This document shows positions 5,211 to 5,461 of a stretch of 5,461 nt of DNA, in pieces. Source of the DNA: Candidatus Doudnabacteria bacterium. Lineage in GTDB: Bacteria; Patescibacteriota; Doudnabacteria; UBA920; 2-01-FULL-50-11. Under the pieces are notes generated by a model. The model was given only the letters and a program-made list of their open reading frames with translations, was not told where the DNA came from and did no database searches. The stretch lies in assembly GCA_016205055.1 (NCBI GenBank), contig JACQJK010000126.1:1-5461 (forward strand). Reading direction: 5' to 3'. Made by a program: the position numbers and the translations under genes. The first letter of the stretch is position 1; the number at the start of each line of letters is the position of its first letter.

Positions 5211-5275
5211 TGAATCTGCCAGCTTGCCCCGTAGGGGACGCGAAGCGTTCTCCTTCGGGGTTCCGCCACTCGCCC
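5211..5275 (-). pseudogene. 5' end of tRNA-Leu-like gene A, D-loop split by a palindrome
   Basis: The minus strand starts with acceptor GGGCGAG (5269-5275), then TGGCGGAA as in tRNAs B and C. A GC-rich palindrome follows (5227-5260), and after CAAG comes CTGGCAGA, the normal continuation of the same D-loop in tRNA C. The D-stem 3' strand and anticodon arm are missing. The matching 3' acceptor lies at 4834-4840. It is the first element downstream of the minus-strand promoter at 5316-5344, so the whole cluster is likely transcribed. Confidence 0.6.
5227..5260. repeat. 34-bp nested palindrome in the D-loop of tRNA fragment A
   Basis: Outer ccccg/cgggg arms enclose an inner imperfect hairpin built on acgc/gcgt around the GAAGCG region. 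It interrupts the GGCGGAA...CTGGCAGA text of the D-arm. With 4850-4886 it is the second palindrome placed in a loop of the same tRNA-like gene. Confidence 0.65.
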
Positions 5276-5315
5276 ATTTGCGAAAAACCCTGATTTTATT
5301 AGATTTTACCTAGAT

Positions 5316-5344
5316 ATTATAGCGGTAAGAAAAACTCTTGACAA
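5316..5344 (-). promoter_or_regulatory. Predicted promoter of the tRNA-Leu cluster
   Basis: On the minus strand TTGTCA (5339-5344, five of six) is followed by 17 nt and a perfect TATAAT (5316-5321). Transcription would start near 5309, about 34 nt before tRNA fragment A, and run through the B/C/D cluster. The -35 box overlaps that of the plus-strand promoter. Confidence 0.7.
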
Positions 5345-5366
5345 AAAAAATCTTGTATGCTAGAAT
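5338..5366 (+). promoter_or_regulatory. Consensus promoter of the right-edge gene
   Basis: A perfect TTGACA (5338-5343), a 17-nt spacer and TAGAAT (5361-5366) preceded by TGC, an extended -10. Transcription would start near 5373 and give a leader of about 26 nt before the ATG at 5399. The -35 shares five bases with the divergent minus-strand -35. Confidence 0.8.
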
Positions 5367-5398
5367 ATCGCCTCGTCAGTAAATTTTTCATTGGGGTA

Positions 5399-5461
5399 AT
5401 GCTCAACCTACCAACCACCAAGTCCCAGGTCCAAACCACGCCGCACAGCAGAGCAGCGATG
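5399..5461 (+). CDS. N-terminus of an unidentified protein, cut by the window edge
   Basis: The frame opens at ATG 5399 and stays open for all 21 codons to the window end, reading MLNLPTTKSQ and then polar and basic residues. GGGG lies only 2 nt before the ATG, a close spacing. A second in-frame ATG is the last codon of the window, so the true start is unsettled. The strong promoter just upstream is the main reason to believe a gene starts here. The family cannot be recognised from this fragment. Confidence 0.45.
   Translation, partial: MLNLPTTKSQVQTTPHSRAAM

Noticed and set aside
4995..5213. Plus-strand open frame over the tRNA cluster
   Set aside because: It is antisense to tRNA B and C. 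The pattern of repeated GFEPT/RFELS-like words is the usual translation of tRNA T-arms.
4809..5275. CRISPR array or simple tandem repeat
   Set aside because: The repeated text is tRNA D-arm and T-arm sequence at irregular spacing with different stems. There are no uniform repeats and spacers.

Overview
The window looks like chromosomal DNA from a small-genome bacterium, most likely a member of the Candidate Phyla Radiation (Patescibacteria). This rests on gene style only: a compact RNase III, a tiny stand-alone GIY-YIG protein, a divergent FtsH, short GC-rich palindromic repeats in spacers, and tRNA genes of which only one encodes CCA. No phylogenetic marker was tested. Every complete gene lies on the minus strand. 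A plus-strand gene begins at the extreme right.

Layout from left to right. Bases 1-178 hold a minus-strand promoter that points out of the window and two inverted repeats behind the RNase III gene. rnc lies at 179-874. A tRNA-Val(GAC) at 983-1059 is overlapped for 10 nt by the end of a small GIY-YIG gene (1050-1292). A 37-bp GC-rich palindrome separates that gene from ftsH (1385-4618). ftsH is 1077 codons because it carries an in-frame 447-residue intein (2354-3694). The intein has Hint splicing blocks, two LAGLIDADG motifs and a helix-turn-helix, and sits exactly at the sensor-1/SRH position of the AAA+ domain. A good sigma70-type promoter (4667-4695) precedes ftsH.

Bases 4800-5275 hold a very unusual tRNA-Leu cluster on the minus strand. 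One canonical tRNA-Leu(UAG), C at 5074-5155, sits inside the D-loop of a second one (B), whose halves lie on either side with perfectly complementary acceptor strands. A 13-bp inverted repeat encloses the B/C block. Outside it are the two ends of a further tRNA-Leu-like gene (A), whose D-loop and T-loop are each split by a GC-rich palindrome. A fourth, degenerate tRNA-Leu(UAG)-like unit (D) lies between B and the A 3' end.

At the right edge, two consensus promoters face away from each other with overlapping -35 boxes. One serves the tRNA cluster on the minus strand. The other serves a plus-strand reading frame whose first 21 codons are in the window.

Functional picture. The genes are housekeeping: RNA processing (RNase III), translation (tRNA-Val, tRNA-Leu) and membrane protein quality control (FtsH). 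Two kinds of inserted DNA are superimposed: a homing intein in ftsH, and palindromic elements plus nested tRNA copies in the tRNA-Leu locus.
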